From contig NZ_VNJJ01000009.1 of NCBI RefSeq assembly GCF_007786475.1, positions 1 through 64,000 of the forward strand: a stretch of DNA of 64,000 nt, read 5' to 3'. The position numbers and the translations under genes are program-made. Positions 26,606-35,549 of the stretch are shown here, one piece after another (within the stretch, counting starts at the first letter, position 1; each line of letters starts with the position of its first letter). The stretch comes from Cohnella terricola. GTDB lineage: Bacteria; Bacillota; Bacilli; Paenibacillales; Paenibacillaceae. The notes under the pieces were generated by a model. It did not search any database. It saw nothing but the letters and a program-made list of their open reading frames with translations, and was not told the origin of the DNA.

Positions 26606-27877
26606 TCAGTTAGACTTCGATGCGATGTATTCCTGCAACTGTATGCGTTGATAGAGCGGAAGGGCGCTCAGCATGCAGCCGTATTTGAACGTGCCGTGAT
26701 TCCGTTCGATGCGGATGATCCGTGCGGTAATCGGCGGAAGCCGGGATTCTTGCAGGAAATGAATAACGACGAACATATCCGTCTCGAGCGGGAACTGCGA
26801 TTCGACGAGAATACCGTCCTCGGACAAATCGCGAAGCTGTCCCTGAACGGACTGACCGCGGAATCCGCCGTCCCCTTCCCATTGATGGATGGACATCATG
26901 AGCGGAATGTTCAAGGGAAGGCGAGCGTTCTTGCGCCGTTCGAGAATTTCCTGGGTCGCGGCAGGTTCGGCCGTTTCGCCGATTTTTTTGCCGATCCAGT
27001 TCTCATAGATGCGGGCAAGAGCAGCGAGATCAAGCTCTCCGAGGCCGGCGGCTTGTCCGAGCTGAAATAGACTCTTGGCCGATTCCAACATCGGAGTGGA
27101 TACGCCGATCGTATCCGTTAAGACGGAGCTTAGCTTTAGATCCTTCAGCATGAGGGCCAACGAGAATTGCACGCTATAGTCTTCTTCGATGATCTTCCGC
27201 CCTTTGAGATCCGCTTGTTTGCTCGCGGCTCCGCCCCCTTGTACGAGGCGAAGGAACGAGGAGGCGTCGATGCCGCTCTTCGCGGCGATGCCGCTCTTCG
27301 CGGCGATCGCCATGCCTTCGATGAGACCGGCCGCATTAATGCCGACGATCGTATTATGGGCAAGCTTGGCGGTCGCACCGCTTCCGCTCGGTCCCATATA
27401 GATCACTTCGCGTCCCATGGATAGAAAAATATCCTTGTGATCTTCTATCGCCTGACGGTCCCCGCCCGCCATGAACAGCAGCGTTCCGTCGATGGCGGCC
27501 GGTTTGCTGCCGGTTACCGGAGCGTCAATAAAATCGCTGTGGCGGGTAGCAGCATCGGCAGCAAGCCTTCTAGCGAGAGCAGGTGAAATCGTACTGCTGT
27601 CGATAATAAGTGTCCCGGGCTTAAGCTCATTCCAAATACCGTTTTCGCCGTAGTAGACCTCTTCGATCGCTTGATCGTTGCTGATCATCGTAATGACGAC
27701 ATCCGCTCTCTTGGCGATCTCGAGAGGGGAAGACAATTCGTCTGCGCCTAGTTCGATTAATTTATCCGCTTTGCCCGGAGTGCGATTATAGACAAGCAAC
27801 GGATATCCTTTACGAAGCAGATTGGCGCCCATGGGCTCGCCCATGGTTCCAAGACCGATAAATCCGATCGTTTTCAT
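26606..27877 (-). CDS. beta-hydroxyacid dehydrogenase fused to a C-terminal PilZ domain
   Basis: The 423-residue protein joins two domains in one uninterrupted frame. Residues ~1-295 are a 3-hydroxyisobutyrate dehydrogenase-type enzyme: FIGLGTMGEPMGANLL (NAD(P) binding), DAPVTGSKPAA, the catalytic-Lys segment GATAKLAHN and DLKLS. Residues ~318-420 read as PilZ, with RRKNAR (RxxxR) and DLSEDG (D/NxSxxG), the two c-di-GMP contacts. A 15-bp tandem duplication gives KSGIAAKSGI near residue 195. It is flanked by a terminator and ends convergently with the SPFH operon. Confidence 0.88.
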   Translation of the reverse strand: MKTIGFIGLGTMGEPMGANLLRKGYPLLVYNRTPGKADKLIELGADELSSPLEIAKRADVVITMISNDQAIEEVYYGENGIWNELKPGTLIIDSSTISPALARRLAADAATRHSDFIDAPVTGSKPAAIDGTLLFMAGGDRQAIEDHKDIFLSMGREVIYMGPSGSGATAKLAHNTIVGINAAGLIEGMAIAAKSGIAAKSGIDASSFLRLVQGGGAASKQADLKGRKIIEEDYSVQFSLALMLKDLKLSSVLTDTIGVSTPMLESAKSLFQLGQAAGLGELDLAALARIYENWIGKKIGETAEPAATQEILERRKNARLPLNIPLMMSIHQWEGDGGFRGQSVQGQLRDLSEDGILVESQFPLETDMFVVIHFLQESRLPPITARIIRIERNHGTFKYGCMLSALPLYQRIQLQEYIASKSN

Positions 27878-28109
27878 GATGGCTATCCTCCGTTTTGAAT
27901 GGGTACTTTAAGACATAGTATACCACTTGGAGACGGCGAACGAACGGTTCCTTCGGGTCATTGACGCGACGAATGAACGTGGAAAGCCTTATGCTTGCGT
28001 TTTCTTCATCAAAACTTCATCCTCGTTTGCTTGTGCTGATCGGATTTATTCAGTATTCTATATCTAATCTACATAGACCGTTCGAGGTCGAGAGAAAAGG
28101 GAGATGGCA

Positions 28110-29459
28110 ATGAGCAAATCCATTCAGTTCGATTATTCCAAAGCGCTGCAGTTTGTCGGCCAACACGAGATCGACAACCTTGCGCCAGCTGTCAAATTGG
28201 CTCACGAGCAGCTACATAACGGAACCGGAGCGGGCTCCGACTACCTGGGCTGGATCAACTTGCCTTTCGATTACGACAAGGAAGAATTCGCTCGCATCCA
28301 AAACTCCGCCAAGAAAATCCAAGGGGATTCCGACGCGCTTATCGTCATCGGAATCGGCGGTTCCTACCTCGGCGCGCGCGCCGCGATCGAGATGCTGCAG
28401 CACTCCTTCTACAATACGCTGTCCAAGGAACAACGCAAGACTCCGCAAATTTTCTACGCGGGCAATAACATCAGCTCCACTTACGTGACCCACCTTCTGC
28501 AAGCGCTAGAAGGCAAAGACTGGTCGATCAACGTCATCTCCAAGTCGGGCACTACGACCGAACCGGCAATCGCGTTCCGTATTTTCCGCGAAGCGCTGGA
28601 GAATAAATACGGCAAAGAAGAAGCCCGCAAGCGCATCTACGCTACGACCGATAAGGCTCGCGGCGCCTTGAAAGTGCTAGCGACTGAAGAAGGCTACGAA
28701 TCGTTCGTCATTCCGGACGACGTTGGCGGCCGCTATTCCGTGTTGACGGCTGTAGGTTTGCTGCCGATCGCCGCTGCCGGCATCGACATTGAAGCGATGA
28801 TGAAAGGCGCGCAAGACGCGGCTACGAAATACAACAATCCGAACCTGAGCGAGAACCAGGCGTATCAGTATGCTGCGGTTCGCAACGCCTTGTATCGCAA
28901 AGGCAAAGCGGTGGAAATTCTCGTCAACTACGAGCCAGGACTGCACTTCGTATCCGAATGGTGGAAACAACTGTACGGCGAGAGCGAAGGCAAAGACTAT
29001 AAGGGCATCTATCCGGCTTCCGTCGATTTCTCCACAGACCTGCACTCCATGGGGCAATTTATCCAAGAGGGCAACCGGATTATTTTCGAAACGGTGCTTC
29101 AAGTTGGGGAAGTGGCCGAGCAAATTACGATCCAGAAGAGCGAAGACGATCTGGACGGCTTGAACTTCCTTGCCGGCCAAACGCTTGATTTCGTCAACAA
29201 GAAAGCGTTCCTCGGAACTTTGCTCGCCCACACGGACGGCAACGTGCCGAACTTGATCGTCAACCTTCCGGACATGAGCCCGTATACGTTCGGCTACATG
29301 GTTTACTTCTTCGAGATCGCGTGCGGCGTAAGCGGCTACCTGCTTGGCGTCAACCCGTTCGACCAACCGGGCGTGGAAGCGTACAAGAAAAACATGTTCG
29401 CGCTGCTTGGCAAACCGGGCTTCGAAGAGCAGAAGAAAGCGCTGGAAGCGCGTCTATAA
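28110..29459 (+). CDS. pgi: glucose-6-phosphate isomerase
   Basis: The 449-residue enzyme interconverts glucose-6-P and fructose-6-P. Family motifs are present: [53 protein letters not shown] and the C-terminal catalytic Lys region [17 protein letters not shown]. The length is typical of Bacillota Pgi. ATG 28110 is favoured over ATG 28104 because AAGGGAG ends 6 bases before it. A terminator lies 15 bp downstream. Confidence 0.97.
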   Translation: MSKSIQFDYSKALQFVGQHEIDNLAPAVKLAHEQLHNGTGAGSDYLGWINLPFDYDKEEFARIQNSAKKIQGDSDALIVIGIGGSYLGARAAIEMLQHSFYNTLSKEQRKTPQIFYAGNNISSTYVTHLLQALEGKDWSINVISKSGTTTEPAIAFRIFREALENKYGKEEARKRIYATTDKARGALKVLATEEGYESFVIPDDVGGRYSVLTAVGLLPIAAAGIDIEAMMKGAQDAATKYNNPNLSENQAYQYAAVRNALYRKGKAVEILVNYEPGLHFVSEWWKQLYGESEGKDYKGIYPASVDFSTDLHSMGQFIQEGNRIIFETVLQVGEVAEQITIQKSEDDLDGLNFLAGQTLDFVNKKAFLGTLLAHTDGNVPNLIVNLPDMSPYTFGYMVYFFEIACGVSGYLLGVNPFDQPGVEAYKKNMFALLGKPGFEEQKKALEARL

Positions 29460-29473
29460 TACCCCTTTTCTTA

Positions 29474-29501
29474 AAAGAGCGCCTTCCCGGCGCTCTTTTT
29501 G
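29474..29501 (+). terminator. intrinsic terminator of pgi
   Basis: AAAGAGCGCC and GGCGCTCTTT form a 10-bp stem followed by TTT. Confidence 0.88.
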
Positions 29502-29590
29502 TGCGCGCTTCTTCTTGGCAAGATTGCGGGCGCGTACGATTGGGACGAGTTGGCGTGAGGATCGCACGATACGTAGACCACCGAACTACC

Positions 29591-30167
29591 AACGCACTGT
29601 CAGTGCTTTATGACACAATCAACGACCACCAACAGACCCGTAACGCACTACCAGTGCTCTAGTACACAATCGACGACCACCAACTTACCAGTAACGCACT
29701 GCCAATGCTCTACGCACATCCGACATACCACCAACATACCCATAACGCACTGCTAGTGCTCTAATGCACAATTGACGACAACCAACTTACCAGTAACGCA
29801 CTGCCAATACTCTACGCACATCCGATATACCACCAACAGGCCCATAACGCATTGCCAGTGCTCTAGAACACAATCGACGACCACCAACATACCCATAACG
29901 CACTGCAAGTGCTCTACGTAAATCCGACATACTACCAACAAACCCGTAACGCACTGCCAGTGCTCTAGTACACAATCGACGACCACCAACATACCAGTAA
30001 CGCACTTCCAGTGCTCTACGCACATCCGACATACCACCAACAAACCCATAACGCACTGCCAGTGCTCTAGAACACAATCGACGACCACCAACATACCAGT
30101 AACGCACTTCCAGTGCTCTACGCACATCCGACATACCACCAACAAACCCATAACGCACTGCCAGTGC
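29591..30167. repeat. tandem array of twelve 51-bp palindrome units (array B)
   Basis: The unit start AACGCA recurs exactly every 51 bp from 29591 to 30152 (11 intervals, no indels). Each unit opens with a short palindrome, GCACTG-C-CAGTGC, then CTCTA and a linker containing ACCACCAAC. Two linker types alternate in the latter half (GTACACAATCGACGA and CGCACATCCGACATA), giving a 102-bp higher-order repeat; units 9 and 11 are identical. Frames are open on the minus strand but lack a ribosome site. The array occupies most of the gap between pgi and the YigZ gene (29460-30308). Confidence 0.95.
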
Positions 30168-30308
30168 GTTGCCATCCGAAGCCTGCTTATCCGCGCCAGC
30201 GCCAGATTCCCCTTTATCTACGATTACGAATTCCTTCCGCCGAAGCGATATGATAGGATGGGGATAAGAAGTTCCCGCCCGGCGCGGGAATAGGAATGAG
30301 AGGTAGCT

Positions 30309-30941
30309 ATGCTCGCAAAATACTCCACCGTCAGGCAATTCGGCTTGGACGAGATCGTGATCAAGAAATCCCGCTTTATCGGACATGCGAAACCGGTCGA
30401 GTCCGAAGAGGAAGCGGTCGCATTCATTGAAGAAATCAAGAAAAAGCATTGGGACGCCACCCACAACTGCTCCGCGTACTTAATCGGAGAGCGTGATCAG
30501 TTCCAGAAGGCGTTGGACGACGGCGAACCCAGCGGAACTGCGGGCAAGCCGATTCTCGAGGTGATCAAAAACCGCGGCCTGAAAAACGTCGTCGTTGTCG
30601 TGACCCGTTACTTTGGCGGGATTATGCTGGGGGCGGGAGGTTTGGTCCGCGCCTATACAGACGGAGCGGTCGTCGGAATCGATGCCGCGGACCCGATCGT
30701 CAAAGTGCTGCATCGTGAAGTGATCGTTGACGTGGATTATACGTGGTACGGCAAACTGGAGAACGAACTAAGGGGAAGAGGCTTGAGGGTGGGCGATGTC
30801 TCGTTCACGGATCGCGTCCGGGTGTTATGCCTGCCCGAAGCCGGCGAAGCGGAGCGATTCCAAGCGTGGATCACCGATATCACGCAAGGACAAGCGCTCA
30901 TCGAGCTTGGCGAGGAGCGCTATTTCATCGAAGGCGAGTGA
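30309..30941 (+). CDS. YigZ (IMPACT) family protein
   Basis: The 210-residue protein has an N-terminal UPF0029/IMPACT domain (~1-115; KKSRFIGHAKPV, DDGEPSGTAGKPILEVI, VVVTRYFGGIMLGAGGLVRA) and a C-terminal DUF1949 domain (~135-195). The bacterial role is not settled; the eukaryotic relative IMPACT affects translation control. GAATGAGAGG precedes the ATG. It ends 5 bp from the convergent YjbQ gene, with no hairpin between them. Confidence 0.93.
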   Translation: MLAKYSTVRQFGLDEIVIKKSRFIGHAKPVESEEEAVAFIEEIKKKHWDATHNCSAYLIGERDQFQKALDDGEPSGTAGKPILEVIKNRGLKNVVVVVTRYFGGIMLGAGGLVRAYTDGAVVGIDAADPIVKVLHREVIVDVDYTWYGKLENELRGRGLRVGDVSFTDRVRVLCLPEAGEAERFQAWITDITQGQALIELGEERYFIEGE

Positions 30942-30946
30942 GTCGA

Positions 30947-31348
30947 TCAGCCCTTAAGGATCTTCACGTAATACTCGCGCTGGCGAGGACCGTCGAATTC
31001 GCAGAAGTAAATGCCTTGCCAGCGGCCAAGCAGTAGCTTGCCTCCCGTTATGATAACGGTCTGCGACGTTCCCGTTGTGATCGCCTTGAGATGAGATGCC
31101 GTATTCCCCTCGGCGTGCCGGTATTGGGGATGGTTCCATGGATAAACTTCATTCAAACGTAAGAGAACGTCGTGTTTCACATCGGGATCGGCGTTCTCGT
31201 TAATGGTAATTCCCGCTGTCGTATGCGGGCAATAGACGACCGCGAGCCCTTCCTGAACGCCTTGCGCGGCCACAAGGGCCGTAACCTGTCTCGTGATGTC
31301 GATCATCTCGTCGCGGCGCGACGTTCGCAAAGTTTCTTTTAACAACAT
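30947..31348 (-). CDS. YjbQ family protein (secondary thiamine-phosphate synthase-like)
   Basis: The 133-residue single-domain protein has the family hallmarks [27 protein letters not shown] and [16 protein letters not shown]. YjbQ proteins are annotated as secondary thiamine-phosphate synthase because they can complement thiE in vitro or in vivo; the native role is unclear. The frame is open far upstream, but ATG 31348 (GAGGAG ~9 bases before) gives the family-typical length; ATG 31354 is the alternative. Confidence 0.92.
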   Translation of the reverse strand: MLLKETLRTSRRDEMIDITRQVTALVAAQGVQEGLAVVYCPHTTAGITINENADPDVKHDVLLRLNEVYPWNHPQYRHAEGNTASHLKAITTGTSQTVIITGGKLLLGRWQGIYFCEFDGPRQREYYVKILKG

Positions 31349-31488
31349 GGACATCTCTCCTCTTCCACTTTTCCCCTGATTATACCACCCTTCAATTGAG
31401 CCCAACAGACAACTCACAACCCATAAGCACTTCGAATAAATTACATTAGATTTTTTAATAAAAAGGCGTTTGTACGGGGTTAACCTCA

Positions 31489-31553
31489 TTGACGGGAGAA
31501 GCCGTTATCTGGTAAAGTAACAATACCTACTAATTTAATAGGAATTATATAAT
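31489..31553 (+). promoter_or_regulatory. promoter region of the sulfate uptake operon
   Basis: TTGACG at 31489 with TAAAGT 18 bp downstream forms one possible promoter. A perfect TATAAT at 31548 forms another, though its -35 is poor. Both lie within 100 bp of cysT and overlap or flank the palindrome at 31522-31546. Confidence 0.5.
31522..31546. promoter_or_regulatory. palindromic operator, CymR-like
   Basis: The 25-bp imperfect palindrome AATACCTAC-TAATTTA-ATAGGAATT resembles binding sites of the Rrf2-family sulfur regulator CymR (recalled pattern, not searched). Its position just upstream of the sulfate transporter suggests control by sulfur or cysteine supply. Confidence 0.5.
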
Positions 31554-31589
31554 ATACTGCGCTCAAAGCTTCGGGAGGTACGCGACAAC

Positions 31590-32405
31590 GTGAGTTCCTT
31601 GCTGCAGGGTCGTTGGTGGAGCTGGGGGTTTCGCAGCACCGTCATTCTTTATTTTATGGTATTGATCATCTTTCCTATTCTTGGGATCTACGGGCAATCC
31701 CTGTCATCGGGATGGGCGGCGTTCACCGATAATATCGTGGAGCCGCTAGCATGGAAAGCGGTGCTGCTGACCGTCAAATTGGCGGTTATTGCAACCATCA
31801 TTAACATGCTGATCGGCACGATGTCGGCATGGGTGCTGATCCGCTACCGTTTTCCGGGACGCAGACTGCTGAACAGCATGGTGGACCTGCCGTTTGCGCT
31901 TCCGACAGCTGTCGCGGGGTTGATGATCTTGCTGTTGCTCGGACCCCACAGCTTCGTCGGGGAATGGGCGGAGAGGCTCGGCTTCACGATCCTGTTCCAT
32001 CAGCCGGCGATCGTCATCGCGATGGTGTTCGTGACGTTTCCTTTCGTCATCCGCGCGGTACAGCCGCTTCTAGAGGAGATGGATGCATCGGAGGAAGAAG
32101 CCGCGTACACGCTCGGCGCGACGAAAGCGGCAACCTTCTGGAAAGTGATTCTGCCGAATATGCTCCCGGGCATTCTAAGCGGTGCAATGCTCGCGTTCTC
32201 CCGAGCGTTGGCGGAATTCGGCGCGGTCGTCCTTGTCGCGGGCAACATCCCGGGCAAGACGCTGATCGCATCCGTATATATTTTCGGAGAAATCGAAAGC
32301 GACAATACGATCGGAGCGACCGCGGTCAGCGTTCTGCTTCTGACGTTCTCCTTCCTTATCTTATGGACGGTTAATTACGTGCAGATGAGGAGGAAGAACG
32401 GATGA
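31590..32405 (+). CDS. cysT: sulfate/thiosulfate ABC transporter permease CysT
   Basis: The 271-residue permease has six hydrophobic helices and the CysT-type loop EEMDASEEEAAYTLGATKAAT, followed by VILPNMLPGILSGAMLAFSR (EAA loop contacting the ATPase). It opens the cysTWA-sbp operon that imports sulfate. GTG start at 31590 with GGGAGGT upstream. Its stop overlaps the cysW start as ATGA. Confidence 0.93.
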   Translation: MSSLLQGRWWSWGFRSTVILYFMVLIIFPILGIYGQSLSSGWAAFTDNIVEPLAWKAVLLTVKLAVIATIINMLIGTMSAWVLIRYRFPGRRLLNSMVDLPFALPTAVAGLMILLLLGPHSFVGEWAERLGFTILFHQPAIVIAMVFVTFPFVIRAVQPLLEEMDASEEEAAYTLGATKAATFWKVILPNMLPGILSGAMLAFSRALAEFGAVVLVAGNIPGKTLIASVYIFGEIESDNTIGATAVSVLLLTFSFLILWTVNYVQMRRKNG

Positions 32406-33199
32406 GAAGACTATGGATCGGGTTAACCGTTGCCGTATTCGGCTTGCTGCTAATCGTTCCGGTCATCCGGATCGCCATGGGCGCATTCGACGTGGGTTGG
32501 AACGGATTCTCTAACGGGTTGGCCAGACCCGAATCGCTTCACGCGCTGTACATGACCGGGCTGATCGTCGTGGTCGTCACGATCGTGAACACTTTATTCG
32601 GAGTGATGCTATCGCTCTACTTGGTAAGGGCGAATTGGCTGGGACGACGACTGAAACAGCTCATTAACAGCATCGTCGACTTGCCTTTCGCCGTCTCGCC
32701 CGTCATCGGCGGTCTGATGATTGTGCTACTGCTCGGACCGGAAACGGCGCTAGGGGCGTTGTTCAATAAAGCGGGAATCGATATCGTCTATGCGCTGCCC
32801 GGTATGATCATCGCCACGCTGTTCGTCACCTTCCCGCTTATCGTGCGGGAAGTGATGCCCGTATTGCAGGAGATCGGCAACGCTCAGGAAGAAGCCGCGT
32901 CGACGCTCGGCGCGAGCGCCTGGACGACGTTCTGGAGGGTGACATTCCCGTCTATCCAGTGGAGCATCGTATACGGCGTCGTGCTTACGGTCGCCCGGTC
33001 GCTCGGGGAGTTCGGCGCAGTGCTCGTCGTTTCCGGCAACATTTTGTTCAAGACTCAGACGGCGACGACGCTCGTTTATCAAGATGTCGAAAACTTTAAT
33101 CTCACCGCGGCGAATTCCATCGCCTTGGTTCTCGCGGCGGGTTCGGTAACTTTACTGTTGCTTATGGAATGGGCCAAATCGAGAAGGGAAGTGCATTAA
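32402..33199 (+). CDS. cysW: sulfate ABC transporter permease CysW
   Basis: The 265-residue partner permease has six helices and the EAA loop QEEAASTLGASAWTTFWRVT. LPFAVSPVIGGLMIVLL is typical of CysW. It is coupled to cysT by a 4-bp overlap, and only one base separates its stop from the cysA start. Confidence 0.93.
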   Translation: MRRLWIGLTVAVFGLLLIVPVIRIAMGAFDVGWNGFSNGLARPESLHALYMTGLIVVVVTIVNTLFGVMLSLYLVRANWLGRRLKQLINSIVDLPFAVSPVIGGLMIVLLLGPETALGALFNKAGIDIVYALPGMIIATLFVTFPLIVREVMPVLQEIGNAQEEAASTLGASAWTTFWRVTFPSIQWSIVYGVVLTVARSLGEFGAVLVVSGNILFKTQTATTLVYQDVENFNLTAANSIALVLAAGSVTLLLLMEWAKSRREVH

Positions 33200-33200
33200 G

Positions 33201-34265
33201 ATGCATATCGAGGTTCGGGGATTAAATAAAAAATTCGGCGATTTTCAGGCGGTTACGGACGTGGGCTTCGAGATTGAGAAAGGCCAACTGATCGGTCTGT
33301 TGGGGCCGAGCGGCGGCGGGAAGACTTCGATTCTGCGCATGCTGGCCGGGTTGGAGTCCGTAGACGAAGGAGATATTCTGTTTCATGGCAAACGGGTTAA
33401 CGATCTTCCTCCGCAGGAGAGAGGAATCGGATTCGTTTTCCAGAACTATGCGCTGTTCAAGCACATGACGGTCGCGGATAACATCGCGTTCGGCTTGGAA
33501 GTGAAGAAGTGGACCAAACCGAAGATCAAGGAGCGGGTGGCCGAATTGGTGGAGCTGACTGGGCTCTCGGGCTTCGAGAAGCGTTATCCGCACCAGCTAT
33601 CCGGCGGTCAACGCCAGCGCGTCGCGTTCGCCCGGGCGCTTGCGCCGGAGCCGCAATTGCTGCTGCTCGACGAACCGTTCGCCGCGATTGACGCGAAGAT
33701 TCGCCACGAGCTCCGCTCTTGGCTGCGGGAAATGATCGACCGTTTGGGCATTACTTCGATCTTCGTCACGCACGATCAAGACGAGGCGATCGAGGTCGCC
33801 GATCAGATCATGATCATCAATAAGGGGCGTCTGGAGCAGAAAGGCACGCCTTGGGAAATCTACAAAAATCCGCAGTCGCCATTCGTTGCAGGCTTCATCG
33901 GGGAGTCTACGATCGTGGAGGACGTATCGTCCTTGCGTGGATTCGGCAATGTCTCCGACTGGCCGGGAACGAAGGCGCTCATCCGTCCGGAGTACGTGGA
34001 GGTGGGCAAATCCTCGGATTTCGAATTGCTGTCGGCGACAGAGACCGGACACGTCAGGCACGTGCATTTTCGCGGGAGCGAGTGGCTCGTCGAAATCGAG
34101 GTCGGCTCGACGAAGCTCGTCACCTACCGCTCGCTCGAGAAGGAGATTCTCCATCCCGGAGACGAAGTTCAGGTGCTGATCCATCGCGCCTATTTGTTCA
34201 ACGACAATGACAGCTGGGTCATGGAGAATAAGTTGAAGGTAGACCCGATGCCGGTTCATATTTAA
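33201..34265 (+). CDS. cysA: sulfate ABC transporter ATPase CysA
   Basis: The 354-residue ATPase powers the CysTW channel. Walker A is GPSGGGKTS near residue 38, the Q-loop FVFQNYALFKHMTV near 80, the signature LSGGQRQRVA near 133, Walker B LLLLDEPFAAID near 152 and the switch His VTHDQDEA near 190. A C-terminal TOBE-like domain (~235-350) completes the CysA/PotA-type layout. Confidence 0.94.
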   Translation: MHIEVRGLNKKFGDFQAVTDVGFEIEKGQLIGLLGPSGGGKTSILRMLAGLESVDEGDILFHGKRVNDLPPQERGIGFVFQNYALFKHMTVADNIAFGLEVKKWTKPKIKERVAELVELTGLSGFEKRYPHQLSGGQRQRVAFARALAPEPQLLLLDEPFAAIDAKIRHELRSWLREMIDRLGITSIFVTHDQDEAIEVADQIMIINKGRLEQKGTPWEIYKNPQSPFVAGFIGESTIVEDVSSLRGFGNVSDWPGTKALIRPEYVEVGKSSDFELLSATETGHVRHVHFRGSEWLVEIEVGSTKLVTYRSLEKEILHPGDEVQVLIHRAYLFNDNDSWVMENKLKVDPMPVHI

Positions 34266-34304
34266 TGCCAAAAGGGAGCCTACGCGGGCACCGGGAGGAT
34301 CGCA

Positions 34305-35393
34305 ATGAGGACGGGAAGCCGTATATTTACGAAAAATCGCGGAACGTTGCCGTTCAGCGCCATTATTTTTCTGCTGTGCGCGCTCGTATTGTCGGGCTGC
34401 AGCGGCGCGCAAACGCCTGCTGGCGGGAATGTGGTTCGGGACCCCGCTTCCCCGGGGAACGTCACGTTGGTCATCGGCGCGTATTCCGTGGCCAAGGACG
34501 CTTTGCACGAGGTTTTGCCGGCGTTTAAGGCGCATTGGAAAGCGACTACGGGACAGGACGTTTCTTTTCAGGAATCCTATGAAGCCTCGGGCACTCAAGC
34601 CCGCTCGATCATCGGTGGATTCGATGCTGACGTGACGCTTCTAGCGCTCGAAGGAGACATGGAGAAACTTGTAGGTGCCGGCCTCGTATCCGCGGAGTGG
34701 AACCGGGGACAGGATCGAGGGATGGTTACGCGTTCAATCGTCGTAATGGGTACGAGGGCCGGAAATCCGCTCGGAATTAAGGACTTCGAAGACCTGGCCA
34801 AGCCAGGCGTGAAAGTGCTGTATCCGAACCCCAAGACGTCCGGGGGTGCGCAGTGGGATATCAACGCCATCTACGGCGCGGGGCTGAAGAAGTCGGAACG
34901 GGTATCGGGCGCGAAGGATCCGGCGTTTGCCAAACGGTTTCTGGAGGACGTGCACCGCAACATCGAATCGATGGACAAGAGCGGACGCGCTTCGATGGCG
35001 GCTTTCGAATACGGCGTAGGCGACGTCATCGTGACGTACGAGAACGAACTGCTGGCCCGGATCGCGAAAGGCGTTCAATACGATATCGTCGTGCCTCCCA
35101 GCACGATTCTGATCGAGAACCCGGCCGCAGTCGTCGAACGCAATGCGGATCGACACGGAGTCAGGGAAGCCGCGGATGCGTTTGTCCAATACTTGTATTC
35201 CAAGGATGCGCAGAAGCTGTTCGCTAAGTACGGCTTCCGCCCGGTGGACGAAGGGTTGTCGAAGGAACTGCAAGCCCAATACCCTATGCCTGCGGAGCTG
35301 TTCACGATCGATTATTTGGGCGGCTGGGACGAGGTTCGCAAGACGTTGTATTCGAAACGCGGAATTTGGTATCAGGTGTTAGCCGGCGAATAA
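34305..35393 (+). CDS. sbp: sulfate-binding lipoprotein of the ABC transporter
   Basis: The 362-residue extracellular protein has a signal peptide ending in lipobox VLSGC (~residue 32) and the sulfate/thiosulfate binding fold: VTLVIGAYSVAKDALHEVLP, SYEASGTQAR, TSGGAQWDINAIYG, DVIVTYENE. It hands sulfate to CysTWA, encoded directly upstream in the same operon. ATG 34305 follows GGGAGG. In many genomes the binding protein is the first gene of this operon; here it is last. Confidence 0.92.
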   Translation: MRTGSRIFTKNRGTLPFSAIIFLLCALVLSGCSGAQTPAGGNVVRDPASPGNVTLVIGAYSVAKDALHEVLPAFKAHWKATTGQDVSFQESYEASGTQARSIIGGFDADVTLLALEGDMEKLVGAGLVSAEWNRGQDRGMVTRSIVVMGTRAGNPLGIKDFEDLAKPGVKVLYPNPKTSGGAQWDINAIYGAGLKKSERVSGAKDPAFAKRFLEDVHRNIESMDKSGRASMAAFEYGVGDVIVTYENELLARIAKGVQYDIVVPPSTILIENPAAVVERNADRHGVREAADAFVQYLYSKDAQKLFAKYGFRPVDEGLSKELQAQYPMPAELFTIDYLGGWDEVRKTLYSKRGIWYQVLAGE

Positions 35394-35549
35394 CGCGGAT
35401 TATGCCGATTTCATTTGGTAAAATACAGCTTTTGCGGGAATGCTATGCTCCGCTGGGCTGTTTTTTTTGCTATAATTATCGATTAGAACAACAATCGCAG
35501 GTTTACTTCACAGAATTCATCGCAGGGTAGCAGATAGGGAGGACTAACA

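Noticed and set aside
29753-30464. Minus-strand reading frames with Cys/Val-rich 17-residue repeats over array B
   Set aside because: Same reason: the period is divisible by 3, there is no start signal, and the longer frame runs antisense into the YigZ gene.
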